A stretch of 64,000 bases of DNA, taken from [Candidatus Thermochlorobacteriaceae] bacterium GBChlB (GTDB lineage: Bacteria; Bacteroidota; Chlorobiia; Chlorobiales; Thermochlorobacteraceae). Positions 50,898-59,659 of the stretch are shown in pieces. The stretch's first letter is position 1. Each line of letters starts with the position of its first letter. A program made the translations under genes and the position numbers. The DNA lies in assembly GCA_000724175.1 (NCBI GenBank), contig JPGV01000009.1:1-64000 (forward strand), given 5' to 3'. The notes beneath the pieces were generated by a model. That model was not told the origin of the DNA. It saw only the letters and a list, made by a program, of their open reading frames with translations, and did no database searches.

Positions 50898-52658
50898 ATG
50901 ATGACTATGATTCGCCTGTCCGTCGCTGCCCGCGTGCTGCTTCTATTGGCTGTTGCGGGATTCGTCTCTGCTTGCAGCGTTACAGAATCCGTAACACGGG
51001 AGACCGCTCAAAAACCGCCGGTCGTCCGTCAGCGTCCCGCCGAAGACCGCGATAAAGCCATGCAATTTTTTGTGAGCGGCGGTCTTTATGAAATCAAAGA
51101 GCAGTTCTCGCAAGCCGTGTTGGAATATCAAGACGCGCTGCGCTATGCGCCTAACGAAAGTGCGATTCACTTTGCCCTTGCCAAATCTTATCGTCGGCTC
51201 AATAAGCTGGAGACAGCGATTTACCACGCGAAGAAGTCCGTCGAACTCGATGCGTCGGAAAAGTGGTATTTCGATTTGTTAGGACAACTTTACTTCGAGG
51301 CGCAGGAGTTCGAGAAAGCCGCCGATGCACTCGAGAAGTTCTGTCAAAAAGATCCGACCAACACTGCTGCGCTCTATTTGCTCGCTGCCGCTTACGGTGC
51401 TGCCGAAAGCTATGACAAGTCGCTCGCCGTCTACGACCGCATTCTACACTCGTCAGGCGCAGATATGGAGGCGTTGTATAAGAAACTGCTCTTGCTTGTC
51501 CAGATGAAGCGCGACGACGACGCGCTAATGACGCTGCTCCAAATGATTATCATCGACCCGAACAACACAGAGCTTTATCAAATGCTCGGCGAACTCTACA
51601 TCAAGTCGGGCAGATATGACGAAGCCTTGGGTGCGTTTCAAGAAATTATCGAGCGCAATCCAAACGATATGCGCGCGCTGGTCGGCATGTCAGAGATTTA
51701 CATCAAGAAGCGCAACTGGCTGAAGTTTGACAACTTCGTCGATAAAATGTTTACCGATGCCAACCTCTCGCTCGATGAAAAACTGAACATTGGCGAACTC
51801 TATCTCGGACGCGCCGGAAAAGATTCTACCATGTTGCGACCGACTGAAATCGTGATGCTGAAGTTGCAAAAGCAGTATCCGAAAGAGTGGAAACCGTATT
51901 GGTTTTTGGGCGTTGTGCAAATGGAGCAACACAATCTGGACGGGGCGATACAAAACTTCAAAGTGCTGACGACCATCAAGCCCGACCTTACGGTTGGCTG
52001 GGAAAATTTGGGCATTGCGTATTTGCAAAAAGGCGACCATGTATCGTCTATTGCTGCGTTTAAATCCGCATTGAAGAAACTCCCGAAAGCACCGTTCCGC
52101 CTGAAAATGCTGCTCGGCTTTGCGTTGAACCAAGCAGGTCAAGATTCCGAAACGATTATTACACTTGAAGACGCCCTCAGAAGCGATGAGAGCATCGGCG
52201 CAGCAGAAAAAGTGCAGATGTATAGCACGCTCGGCATTGCTTACGACCGCTTGGGCAAATACCTTGAAAGCCAGCGCAGTTACGAAGAAGCCTTGAAGGT
52301 CGACCCCGAAAATGCCTTGGTGTTGAACAACCTTGCGTATTCGCTTTCGGAGCGCGACCAGCAATTGGAGCGCTGTTTGGAAATGGCAAAGATTGCCGTG
52401 CAAAAAGAGCCCGACAACGGCGCGTTTTTGGATACCATCGGCTGGGTCTATTTCAAACTCGGCAGATACGAAGATGCTCGCGTGTGGATTGAAAAAGCCG
52501 TCGCCGCCGGGCGCAGCAGCGCCGTCGTGATTGAGCACTTGGGCGATGTCTACCACAAACTCGGCATGCGCGAGAAAGCAATGGAGTATTGGCAACAGGC
52601 GCTCGACTTGAACAAACAAAATGTCTCGCTTCGCCAAAAAATGAACGCGAACCGATAA
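50898..52658 (+). CDS. TPR-repeat lipoprotein
   Basis: A 586-residue exported protein: hydrophobic N-terminus with lipobox VSAC (Cys26), then a short disordered region and about twelve tetratricopeptide repeats from residue 50 to the end. Clear repeats include SQAVLEYQDALRYAPNESAIHFALAKSY, EKAADALEKFCQKDPTNTAALYLLAAAY, YDEALGAFQEIIERNPNDMRALVGM and YLESQRSYEEALKVDPENALVLNNLAYSL. Such lipoproteins form scaffolds for envelope complexes in Bacteroidetes and relatives. It is preceded by the terminator after tsaB and stands alone. The partner is unknown. Confidence 0.87.
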   Translation: MMTMIRLSVAARVLLLLAVAGFVSACSVTESVTRETAQKPPVVRQRPAEDRDKAMQFFVSGGLYEIKEQFSQAVLEYQDALRYAPNESAIHFALAKSYRRLNKLETAIYHAKKSVELDASEKWYFDLLGQLYFEAQEFEKAADALEKFCQKDPTNTAALYLLAAAYGAAESYDKSLAVYDRILHSSGADMEALYKKLLLLVQMKRDDDALMTLLQMIIIDPNNTELYQMLGELYIKSGRYDEALGAFQEIIERNPNDMRALVGMSEIYIKKRNWLKFDNFVDKMFTDANLSLDEKLNIGELYLGRAGKDSTMLRPTEIVMLKLQKQYPKEWKPYWFLGVVQMEQHNLDGAIQNFKVLTTIKPDLTVGWENLGIAYLQKGDHVSSIAAFKSALKKLPKAPFRLKMLLGFALNQAGQDSETIITLEDALRSDESIGAAEKVQMYSTLGIAYDRLGKYLESQRSYEEALKVDPENALVLNNLAYSLSERDQQLERCLEMAKIAVQKEPDNGAFLDTIGWVYFKLGRYEDARVWIEKAVAAGRSSAVVIEHLGDVYHKLGMREKAMEYWQQALDLNKQNVSLRQKMNANR

Positions 52659-52787
52659 ACTCACCGACATCGCTTCTCCATCGGTCAGAGGCGTCAGGGC
52701 GCTCCGTTAAAAAACCGTTGGGAATTTTGGCGCGGCTCGATTAAGTTATGGAGAAAAATTTGATAACTCTTATCAACTTAATCAGCT

Positions 52788-53633
52788 ATGTCAAATGCAG
52801 TCCGCGAACCACAATCGGTTCCGGTCGACCTGCATATGCACACAACTTGTTCAGACGGAAAATACGCGCCCAAAGAACTTGTGGAAAAAGCGTATCAGGT
52901 CGGCTTGAAAGCCATCAGCATTACCGACCATGACAATTTGGCGGCGATTGCCGACGCAAAGCCGCTCGCCGACGCCCTCGGCATTGAGCTTATCAATGGC
53001 GTCGAGGTCAGCACATCTCACTTAGGCAAAGATGTTCACATTTTAGGATACTTCATTAAAGAAGGCACTGCGCTGTGCGGGTATTTAAGTGATTGCCGCG
53101 AAAAACGACTCTATCGCACAGAGCGCATCGTCGAGAACCTTAAAAAGTTGGGCGTCCATATCACCGTCGAGAAAGTCATTGAAAAAGCCGCGAATGGCTC
53201 GGTCGGCCGCCCGCACATCGCCGCCGTTTTGCAAGAAAGCGGCTATGTTCAAAACTACAACGAAGCCTTTGCCAAATACATTGGCTCGCACAGCCCCGCC
53301 TACGAAAAAGGCATTGATACTGAACCGGCCGAAGTCATTCGCCTGATCAGCGAGGCTGGCGGCTTGTCGTTCTTGGCACATCCCGGTCGGTTTGTGCCAG
53401 ACGACACCATTCGCTTTTTAATTGACGAGGGTATCGATGGATTGGAAATTGTTCATCCCTCGCACGATGCAGAACGGCAGGAGTTTTATCGTGCTATCGC
53501 CAACGAGTATTTTCTGTTGATGTCGGGCGGCTCGGATTATCACGGCGTCAAGCCACAGGACGATGAGAACTTTGGACAAATGTTCGTCAACTATACTTGG
53601 CTACAGAAGATGAAAAATCGTCTTGCGTTGTAA
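52788..53633 (+). CDS. PHP-domain phosphoesterase (YciV/RNase AM-like)
   Basis: A 281-residue protein with the PHP metal sites DLHMHTTCSDG (residues 14-24), SITDHDNLAA near 45, NGVEVS near 67, LAHPGR near 197 and GGSDYHG near 247. This layout matches the YciV/TrpH group, active as 3',5'-nucleoside bisphosphate phosphatase or 5'-3' exoribonuclease acting on RNA ends. It acts in the cytoplasm. It starts at ATG 52788 after an AT-rich gap, and ends 50 bases before the ferredoxin hairpin. Exact substrate is inferred from the family. Confidence 0.87.
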   Translation: MSNAVREPQSVPVDLHMHTTCSDGKYAPKELVEKAYQVGLKAISITDHDNLAAIADAKPLADALGIELINGVEVSTSHLGKDVHILGYFIKEGTALCGYLSDCREKRLYRTERIVENLKKLGVHITVEKVIEKAANGSVGRPHIAAVLQESGYVQNYNEAFAKYIGSHSPAYEKGIDTEPAEVIRLISEAGGLSFLAHPGRFVPDDTIRFLIDEGIDGLEIVHPSHDAERQEFYRAIANEYFLLMSGGSDYHGVKPQDDENFGQMFVNYTWLQKMKNRLAL

Positions 53634-53687
53634 CGCCAATCCTGTCCTCTTTCCGTGTCTCTCCTCCGCTGAACAGCGCGTAAACCA

Positions 53688-53716
53688 AGAAGGCGTCCGA
53701 TGTTCGGACGCCTTCT
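53688..53716. terminator. perfect 13-pair hairpin between the PHP and ferredoxin genes
   Basis: AGAAGGCGTCCGA (53688-53700) pairs perfectly with TCGGACGCCTTCT (53704-53716) around a 3-base loop. T-tracts on both sides are weak, so it may protect messenger ends as much as terminate transcription. Confidence 0.6.
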
Positions 53717-53740
53717 ACAATTACAGCCAAAGGACAGTCA

Positions 53741-54040
53741 TTACTTCTTGTCCGCTTCGAGGCTGTCTTTTTTCGCCAAGAGTTCTTCCTGCGTTTCTGG
53801 GAAGTTCGGGTCGGCGACACAGCAGTCGACTGGGCAGACGGCAGCGCATTGCGGCTCTTCGTGGAAGCCGACGCACTCGGTGCATTTATCGGGAACGATG
53901 TAGTAGAGCGAATCGTGAAGCGGCGCATAAGTTTCGCCGAAGAGCGTCCAGTTTTTGCCGCCTTCGTAGATGGCGGTGTTCGGACATTCTGGTTCGCAAG
54001 CGCCACAGTTGATGCACTCTTCTGTGATCATTAAGGCCAT
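53741..54040 (-). CDS. 2[4Fe-4S] ferredoxin
   Basis: A protein of 99 residues from the ATG at 54040, with AAGGAG upstream on the minus strand. Cluster 1 is bound by ECINCGACEPECPNTAI, cluster 2 by KCTECVGFHEEPQCAAVCPVDCC; the extra spacing in the second motif is typical of Chlorobi and Bacteroidetes ferredoxins. Between them lies a 30-residue insert (TLFGETYAPLHDSLYYIV), and a charged tail follows. It would carry electrons for the photosystem I-like reaction centre acceptors or for 2-oxoacid oxidoreductases. It is monocistronic and probably highly expressed. Confidence 0.92.
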   Translation of the reverse strand: MALMITEECINCGACEPECPNTAIYEGGKNWTLFGETYAPLHDSLYYIVPDKCTECVGFHEEPQCAAVCPVDCCVADPNFPETQEELLAKKDSLEADKK

Positions 54041-54205
54041 GGTGTTGTCTCCTTGGTTTAGTGTTAAGTATGATTGATTAAAAAAACTTTTTTGGTCAAT
54101 GACACTGTGTAAAAGCGGCTTGTCGTTGTATAAGTTTCTTTTTGGGAACTGTGGCAATCTTATACGGCGTCTAAATAATGTCGCTAACAGTTTACGTTTG
54201 GATTT

Positions 54206-55381
54206 TCACAGCGTTTCCACAATCATGCCGCTTGCTTCCCCGCCGCCGATGCAGATTGCCGCCAAGCCGCGCTTCAAGCCGCGTTGTTTCAGGGCGTGAA
54301 TGAGCGTTACTAAAATTCGATTTCCGCTTGCGCCAATGGGATGTCCTAACGCGACTGCGCCGCCGTTGACATTCAACTTCTCGTGCGGAATACCTAATTC
54401 TTTTTGTGCTGCCAAGGCGACAACGGCAAACGCTTCGTTGATTTCAAAGAGGTCAATGTCTTTAATCGTCAAATTGGCTTTTTTCAACACTTTTGGAATT
54501 ACGTCAATCGGTGCCGTCGTGAACCATTCGGGCTTTTTCGCTGCTGAGGCAAATGCAACGATTTTCGCAAGCGGTTTCAAGCCTTGTGATTTAACGACGT
54601 TGCCTGACACCACGACCGTTGCTGATGCGCCATCGTTGAGCTTCGAGGCATTTGCCGCCGTTACCGTCCCGTCTTTTTGGAAAGCCGGTTTCAGCGTCGG
54701 AATTTTTTCGGGTCTGAAATTTTTTGGTTCTTCATCTTCGCTCACGGACACTTTTTTGCCTTTTTCTTCCCACTCTACGGCGACGAGTTCCGACGCAAAC
54801 CAGCCCTTTTCTTGGGCTTCAATGGCGCGCCTATAGCTGCACATGGTAAATTCGTCTTGTGCCTCGCGCGAAATATTGTATTCTTTGGCGCAGAGTTCGG
54901 CGGCGTTGCCCATTAAAAACTTGTTGTAGACATCATATAAGCCATCGTATTGCATCGAGTCGATAATTTCGCCGTTGCCGTATCGATAGCCGCCGCGCGC
55001 TTTCGGAAGTAAATACGGCGCGTTGGTCATGGATTCCATTCCGCCCGCTACAATCACATCGGCATCGCCGAGCATCACGGCTTGCGCTGCAAGCATTGTA
55101 GCTTTCAATCCTGACCCGCACATTTTATTTATCGTTAGGGCTTCGGTCGAGACTGGAAGTCCGCCGTAAATCGCTGCCTGACGCGCCGGTGCTTGCCCTA
55201 AGCCTGCGGTAAGCACATTGCCCATGATGCACTCTTGCACATCAGTTTCCGCAAGCCCTGAGCGTTTCAACGCTTCTTTGACTGCGACTGCGCCGAGTTC
55301 GGGAGCGGATTTGGCAGCAAGACTTTGTTGAAAACTTCCAATCGGCGTTCTTGCTGCGCCAACGATATATGTTTCTTGCAT
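54206..55381 (-). CDS. acetyl-CoA acetyltransferase (thiolase)
   Basis: A 391-residue thiolase. The first active Cys lies in NKMCGSGLKATM near residue 88, the His in NGGAVALGHPIGASG near 348, and the second Cys in AAICIGGGEASGM near 380. AAGGMESMTNAPYLL near residue 110 is also typical. Such enzymes join two acetyl-CoA to acetoacetyl-CoA, or work in the reverse direction, in fatty acid use, polyhydroxybutyrate or other carbon pathways. It is not a standard part of strictly autotrophic metabolism and hints at use of organic carbon. The gene stands alone. Confidence 0.93.
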   Translation of the reverse strand: MQETYIVGAARTPIGSFQQSLAAKSAPELGAVAVKEALKRSGLAETDVQECIMGNVLTAGLGQAPARQAAIYGGLPVSTEALTINKMCGSGLKATMLAAQAVMLGDADVIVAGGMESMTNAPYLLPKARGGYRYGNGEIIDSMQYDGLYDVYNKFLMGNAAELCAKEYNISREAQDEFTMCSYRRAIEAQEKGWFASELVAVEWEEKGKKVSVSEDEEPKNFRPEKIPTLKPAFQKDGTVTAANASKLNDGASATVVVSGNVVKSQGLKPLAKIVAFASAAKKPEWFTTAPIDVIPKVLKKANLTIKDIDLFEINEAFAVVALAAQKELGIPHEKLNVNGGAVALGHPIGASGNRILVTLIHALKQRGLKRGLAAICIGGGEASGMIVETL

Positions 55382-55567
55382 TTGTTGAGGTCATGAACTT
55401 CTTGAAAATTCGCGGGCGCAACTTAGCAAAAACAGTTCTCTCGACAAATGAAACCGCTTGTCTGGACGGTGTCTAAATACTTTGCGCAGTCAAACCGCTC
55501 ATGGTTTGGAACACTGCTATACATCGTTGCTTTAGCCATTGCATTGCACAACATACGGAGCCGTGTG

Positions 55568-55897
55568 TTATTCGTCTTCTGATTTTGGCTTAGGTGGCGG
55601 CGGCTGATGCAGAATAGCTTTGAGGGCTTCGCCAACTTTGTCTGCATCGGCGTAATCTTGACGCGCGTTGAGAAGCGGCGCGTAATACGGCGACGGTTCT
55701 TCCACAAACTGCGAGACCAAGCCATAGACACGGCGAGGCTCTTCGTTGAGCACTTCCTGAACGCGCTCCGTCAAGCCGGGATTGGTTTTCTCTAACTCGC
55801 CGAGCAAAATTAAAATCAGTGCGCGGTTCAAGGAGACTTCGTAAATCAAATTTTCAATCTCCATCGCCGTTGGCATTTTCGCCTGCGGGTGTTTCAT
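55568..55897 (-). CDS. small protein of unknown function
   Basis: A 109-residue, mostly helical protein (IENLIYEVSLNRALILILLGELE, then GLTERVQEVLNEEPRRVY) ending in a Pro/Lys-rich tail. I recognise no family. It starts at ATG 55897, 7 bases after the DUF2256 gene on the same strand, so they form a unit. The 186 bases downstream to the thiolase start contain nothing notable. Confidence 0.55.
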   Translation of the reverse strand: MKHPQAKMPTAMEIENLIYEVSLNRALILILLGELEKTNPGLTERVQEVLNEEPRRVYGLVSQFVEEPSPYYAPLLNARQDYADADKVGEALKAILHQPPPPKPKSEDE

Positions 55898-55904
55898 AGT
55901 GTTG

Positions 55905-56081
55905 CTAATTGGTTGAATAATTACGCCGCGATTTGGCTTCTTTGCGGCATCGGTCGGAACAGTATTTGACGTCGTCCCAATTTTTCGCCCACGCCTTGCG
56001 CCATGCCATCGGACGCTTGCACTGCTCGCATATTTTTTCGGGCAATGTGGACTTTGTGTATCGAGTCTTTTCGGTTTTCAT
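55905..56081 (-). CDS. DUF2256 zinc-ribbon protein
   Basis: A protein of 58 residues from the ATG at 56081. The motif CEQCKRPMAWRKAWAKNWDDVKYCSDRCR with four Cys defines DUF2256, a small probably zinc-binding family often found next to photolyase or cryptochrome genes. No such neighbour is here. Function is unknown. It is followed by the helical protein at 55568. Confidence 0.8.
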   Translation of the reverse strand: MKTEKTRYTKSTLPEKICEQCKRPMAWRKAWAKNWDDVKYCSDRCRKEAKSRRNYSTN

Positions 56082-56173
56082 TACGTTGCGATGTAACTTA
56101 AACAGTCGCCGCTCAAACATCAGTGTGTAGACAGCGACACTTTTTGAGAATGCTAAACTTGCTTGAAACGTTT

Positions 56174-56746
56174 ATGCCATCGTTGTTCGATTCTATTATG
56201 CCCATCAACGCAAAGTTCGTTGAAAATTTTACGCCGCGTCTCGCCGACAACGCGCTTCAACTTGGCGATCTTGCGCCTGACTTTGAACTGCCTGACCATA
56301 CAGGCACACCTGTCAAGCTCTCGGATTTCAGAGGCAAACCTGTGTTGCTCGTTTTTACACGCATCTTTACCGATAAAATTTTTTGTCCGTTATGCTATCC
56401 GCATTTACTTGGGCTGCGAGCCGACACAGAAAATTTTAGAGCGCGCGGCGCTGAAATCGTTCTGGTCAATTCCACTTCAATTGAGATGACACGGCAAATC
56501 GTGCAAGAGCAGGGATTTACATTTCCAACGCTCAGCGATGCGGAGTGGCGTGTGTTTGGACTTTACCGTCTCGGTGCTGCGCTTGGCGCGCCGCTGCCCG
56601 CGCAGTTTTTACTCGACCGAAACGGCATTGTTCGATTTAAGTATGTGGCGGGCACCGACCTCTCCAATCAACTGCCATTTCATCCTGAAAATGCACAGAT
56701 GCTTGCACTGATTGATGCACTCAACCAAGACAACACCGCGCCGTAA
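56174..56746 (+). CDS. peroxiredoxin-like thioredoxin-fold protein (AhpC/TSA type)
   Basis: A protein of 190 residues if started at the ATG at 56174; ATGs at 56150 and 56198 are alternatives. The domain begins LGDLAPDFELPDHTGTPVKLSDFRGKPVLLVF and has the Cys pair IFCPLCYPHLLGL near residue 65, then TFPTLSDAEWRVFGLYRLG. The Cys-x-x-Cys order and the later LDRNGIVRFKYVAG are typical of AhpC/TSA-family proteins acting on peroxides or disulfides. The substrate is not settled. It lies directly before the chlorophyll synthase gene; protection of pigments from oxidation is a possible link but unproven. Confidence 0.8.
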   Translation: MPSLFDSIMPINAKFVENFTPRLADNALQLGDLAPDFELPDHTGTPVKLSDFRGKPVLLVFTRIFTDKIFCPLCYPHLLGLRADTENFRARGAEIVLVNSTSIEMTRQIVQEQGFTFPTLSDAEWRVFGLYRLGAALGAPLPAQFLLDRNGIVRFKYVAGTDLSNQLPFHPENAQMLALIDALNQDNTAP

Positions 56747-56813
56747 CTCACATCACACCAGCCTGAATATGCCAAAGCAGTGTAGAATGTTTTTTAATTT
56801 GTTCGTGTAAGCT

Positions 56814-57824
56814 ATGCCAGACATACCCAATGATTCATCGCCCACCAATGCGCCTAAGTCCAAACGTTTGGAGGCGTTGAACGATGCAACGCTCGAGGCG
56901 CGTCTGGCAAACACATCGGGCATTCGAAAAGACAAAGGCGACACGCCGACCTTCAAGCCGACCAAGTTTGAACTGCTGATAAAGTTTTTAAAGCCAATCA
57001 CATGGGTGCCCGTGATTTGGAGTTTTGTCTGCGGCGCAGCCGCCAGTGGCAACTTCGGCTGGTCAAATCTGGGCGACCTCGTCTTTTGGCTCGGCATCTT
57101 GCTAACCGGGCCGCTTGCAACAGGCGTATGCCAAATGTTGAATGATTACTTCGACCGAGACCTCGATGGCATCAACGAACCGACACGTCCAATTCCAGCA
57201 GGCGACATCTCACTACGCGATGCAACCATTCTCATTTCAATTTGGTCTTTGCTTACCGTCGCCGTTGCGTCCTTGATTCACCCGTTTGTCGTCATGCATG
57301 TGATTCTCGGCATTATTAACGCGCATCTCTATAGCGCAAACCCGATTAAACTCAAAAAGCGGTTGTGGTGGGGGAATATCATTGTGGCGTTTTCTTACCT
57401 CGTTTATCCGTGGCTCTCGGGCGAAGTTACCTATCGCGGGGAGATTACAACAGGCTCAATCGTGATTGCGCTTTGTTACGCCCTTGCCAGCACAGGGACA
57501 ATGACCGTGAACGACTTTAAATCCATTGAAGGCGACGAGCACGTCGGGATTCGGACGTTGCCTGTCGTCTATGGCGAAACACGTGCCGCCGTGATTGCTG
57601 CGCTGCTTATCAACATCGGGCAGATTGCCGCCGCGCTCTATATGCTCTGGCTTGGCAAATGGGCGAATGCCGCGCTCGCGGGCGCGTTTGTCGTGCCGCA
57701 AATTTTTCTACAACGTAAGCTCATTGAATCGCCACGCACCAGAGATGTGTGGTATAACGCCCTCGCTCAAAATTTTCTTGTCGCAGGCATGATGGTCTGC
57801 GCGCTGGGACTGAACCGCCCGTAA
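56814..57824 (+). CDS. chlorophyll/bacteriochlorophyll synthase (BchG/ChlG/BchK family)
   Basis: A 336-residue UbiA-superfamily prenyltransferase with a hydrophilic N-terminal extension of about 55 residues and eight or nine helices. The first Asp-rich motif is MLNDYFDRDLDGINEPTRPIPAG, and the second TVNDFKSIEGDEHVGIRTLPVVYG, both specific for (bacterio)chlorophyll synthases. These enzymes attach phytyl, geranylgeranyl or farnesyl chains to chlorophyllides at the membrane. Chlorobi have three paralogues for chlorophyll a, bacteriochlorophyll a and bacteriochlorophyll c; the sequence alone does not say which one this is. It heads a group with a TSUP transporter and puhE. Phytyl diphosphate could come from the kinase fusion at 303. 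Confidence 0.9.
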   Translation: MPDIPNDSSPTNAPKSKRLEALNDATLEARLANTSGIRKDKGDTPTFKPTKFELLIKFLKPITWVPVIWSFVCGAAASGNFGWSNLGDLVFWLGILLTGPLATGVCQMLNDYFDRDLDGINEPTRPIPAGDISLRDATILISIWSLLTVAVASLIHPFVVMHVILGIINAHLYSANPIKLKKRLWWGNIIVAFSYLVYPWLSGEVTYRGEITTGSIVIALCYALASTGTMTVNDFKSIEGDEHVGIRTLPVVYGETRAAVIAALLINIGQIAAALYMLWLGKWANAALAGAFVVPQIFLQRKLIESPRTRDVWYNALAQNFLVAGMMVCALGLNRP

Positions 57825-57844
57825 AAAATAACATCGTTCAAACT

Positions 57845-58618
57845 TTGGAACTCATCGTCATTGCGCTGGTCTCGTTTGTGGCGTCGGGTTTAACGCTCTT
57901 TTCGGGCTTCGGGCTTGGCACTATCCTAACGCCCGTGTTTGCGCTATTTTTTCCCGTCGATGTTGCGATTGCGCTCACGGCAGTTGTACATCTCGCCAAT
58001 AATTTTTTCAAACTGGTGTTGCTCGGAAAATTCGCCGATAAGGACGTCGTCGTGCGTTTCGGCGTTCCTGCAATTTTGTCGGCGATGGCGGGCGCATGGC
58101 TTTTAAATCAACTCACGACGCTGCCCGCGCTGCTCTCTTACCATGCCTTTGGAAAACAATTTGTCGTAACGCCTGTCAAATTTTTCATTGCGCTCTTGAT
58201 GCTGCTCTTTGCATGGGTTGAATTTTCATCGCTCGCCGAAAAAGTTACGGTTGATAAAAAATACTTGCCGCTTGGCGGCGTGTTGTCAGGATTTTTCGGC
58301 GGCTTGTCGGGCAATCAGGGCGCGCTGCGCAGCGCGTTTTTAATTCGATGCAACCTTGAAAAACAGGCATTCATTGCCACTGGCGTTTTGATTGCGTGCT
58401 TGATTGACATCTCGCGCCTTCTCTTTTATCGAGAGCGCTTTACCTATGCGCTTGTCTCGGAAAATTTATGGACGCTCGTGGCGGCGATACTTGCTGCATT
58501 TCTTGGCGTCTTCATTGGGGCAAGGCTGGTTGAGAAAATTACCATGAAAGCTGTTCAAGTGGCGGTTGCCGTTGGTCTTGTCATTATCGCTTTGCTCTTG
58601 GGAAGCGGCGCAATTTGA
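57845..58618 (+). CDS. TSUP-family (TauE/SafE) transporter
   Basis: A 257-residue inner-membrane protein with about seven to eight helices. The first repeat ASGLTLFSGFGLGTILTPVFALFFPV and the second GGVLSGFFGGLSGNQGALRSAFLI carry the Gly-rich turns of the TauE/SafE family. Members export sulfite, sulfoacetate or other organosulfur anions, or take part in sulfur uptake. In a green sulfur bacterium relative, sulfur-compound transport is plausible. The start is a TTG at 57845, 20 bases after the synthase stop; no closer ATG fits. Substrate unknown. Confidence 0.8.
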   Translation: MELIVIALVSFVASGLTLFSGFGLGTILTPVFALFFPVDVAIALTAVVHLANNFFKLVLLGKFADKDVVVRFGVPAILSAMAGAWLLNQLTTLPALLSYHAFGKQFVVTPVKFFIALLMLLFAWVEFSSLAEKVTVDKKYLPLGGVLSGFFGGLSGNQGALRSAFLIRCNLEKQAFIATGVLIACLIDISRLLFYRERFTYALVSENLWTLVAAILAAFLGVFIGARLVEKITMKAVQVAVAVGLVIIALLLGSGAI

Positions 58619-58681
58619 CTTAACTTGCTTTTAGCACAGCGTTGCTTGTTCAACGCGAAACATTATGGAAAGGAGAACTCT

Positions 58682-59587
58682 ATGTCAGTCGTCAACGCGC
58701 CTCGTGAGAACATGCTTGAGCGCACAAATGAACTCTTGCCGCCGCCGACCATTGCCTCTTCGCGGAACGACGCCCTTGCTGCCGCGCATTTCGGGAAGGC
58801 ACTTCCTCAAGCGCAACCACAACGGCTGTGGACGCATCTCATCGGCGGAGCAATTTACTCGCTGGTTTTTTGGTGGCTCTCAACCGCCGCCATTATTTAT
58901 TTCAATTTTCAACCTGAAACGCGGGCAGTGGTATTTTGGCTGACCTTCACGCTTGCCTGCGCGGCAATTTACTTGCTCGTTACACATCGCAACGACGCCA
59001 GCGTTAGAGGTGCGTATATCACCTTTACGGCGGCAGCAGTGGTATGGGCGTTCGTGGAAGTAAGTTTCTATACAGGCTATATTGTCGGGCCTCAGGTGCG
59101 CCCGCTTTTTACGATTGGACCATCGTGGCAGGCGTTTCACCAAGCCGTGCATCGGAGCTTATACCACGAGGTGATGGTTTTGGGCGGCGCAGCAGGAATG
59201 ATTACGCTGTGGTTCTTCTCAAAAAATAAATTCGGCGTGCAGACGTTCCTCATCTTTTGGCTGATGCATCAATCGGCGAAGTTGAACATTTTTCTCGGCG
59301 TTACCAACACGGGAGGAGAGTTTTTGCCCGATACAGTGTCGAGCTTGAAGCCGTATATGACCGTCGCCGCGATGAATTGGCTATTTCCGATTTCCGTTAC
59401 GGTGGCGACCATTGCCGCCTACCAATTGATTTCAAATACATGGCGCGCGGAAGAGACATGGAAAAAGGTCGGACATATTCTCGTGGGCATGATGGCGTTG
59501 CTCGCCGTGCTGGAACATTGGATGCTCGTTCTGCCGCTCGATGGAAGCCTGTGGGATATTGCCGTGCCGCATCTGCGACATCCATGA
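58682..59587 (+). CDS. puhE: photosynthetic complex assembly protein PuhE (DUF3623)
   Basis: A protein of 301 residues from the ATG at 58682, with AAGGAG at 58670-58675. After a hydrophilic N-terminus of about 50 residues come about seven helices. Conserved PuhE features are LVFWWLSTAAIIYFNF, AYITFTAAAVVWAFVEVSFYTGYIVGP, LYHEVMVLGGAAGM, FLIFWLMHQSAKLNIFLGV, GEFLPDTVSSLKPYM and the end LAVLEHWMLVLPLDGSLWDI. PuhE is known from purple bacteria, where it lies in the photosynthesis gene cluster beside the reaction-centre gene puhA and supports pigment or complex assembly. Here it closes a group with a chlorophyll synthase. It is notable in a lineage that has no PuhA. Confidence 0.9.
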   Translation: MSVVNAPRENMLERTNELLPPPTIASSRNDALAAAHFGKALPQAQPQRLWTHLIGGAIYSLVFWWLSTAAIIYFNFQPETRAVVFWLTFTLACAAIYLLVTHRNDASVRGAYITFTAAAVVWAFVEVSFYTGYIVGPQVRPLFTIGPSWQAFHQAVHRSLYHEVMVLGGAAGMITLWFFSKNKFGVQTFLIFWLMHQSAKLNIFLGVTNTGGEFLPDTVSSLKPYMTVAAMNWLFPISVTVATIAAYQLISNTWRAEETWKKVGHILVGMMALLAVLEHWMLVLPLDGSLWDIAVPHLRHP

Positions 59588-59659
59588 ACATCAAATAGCA
59601 CCATGTTCATCTTTGTCGTAAGAGCCTAATATCAACAACTCTTAACCAACACACCTGAT

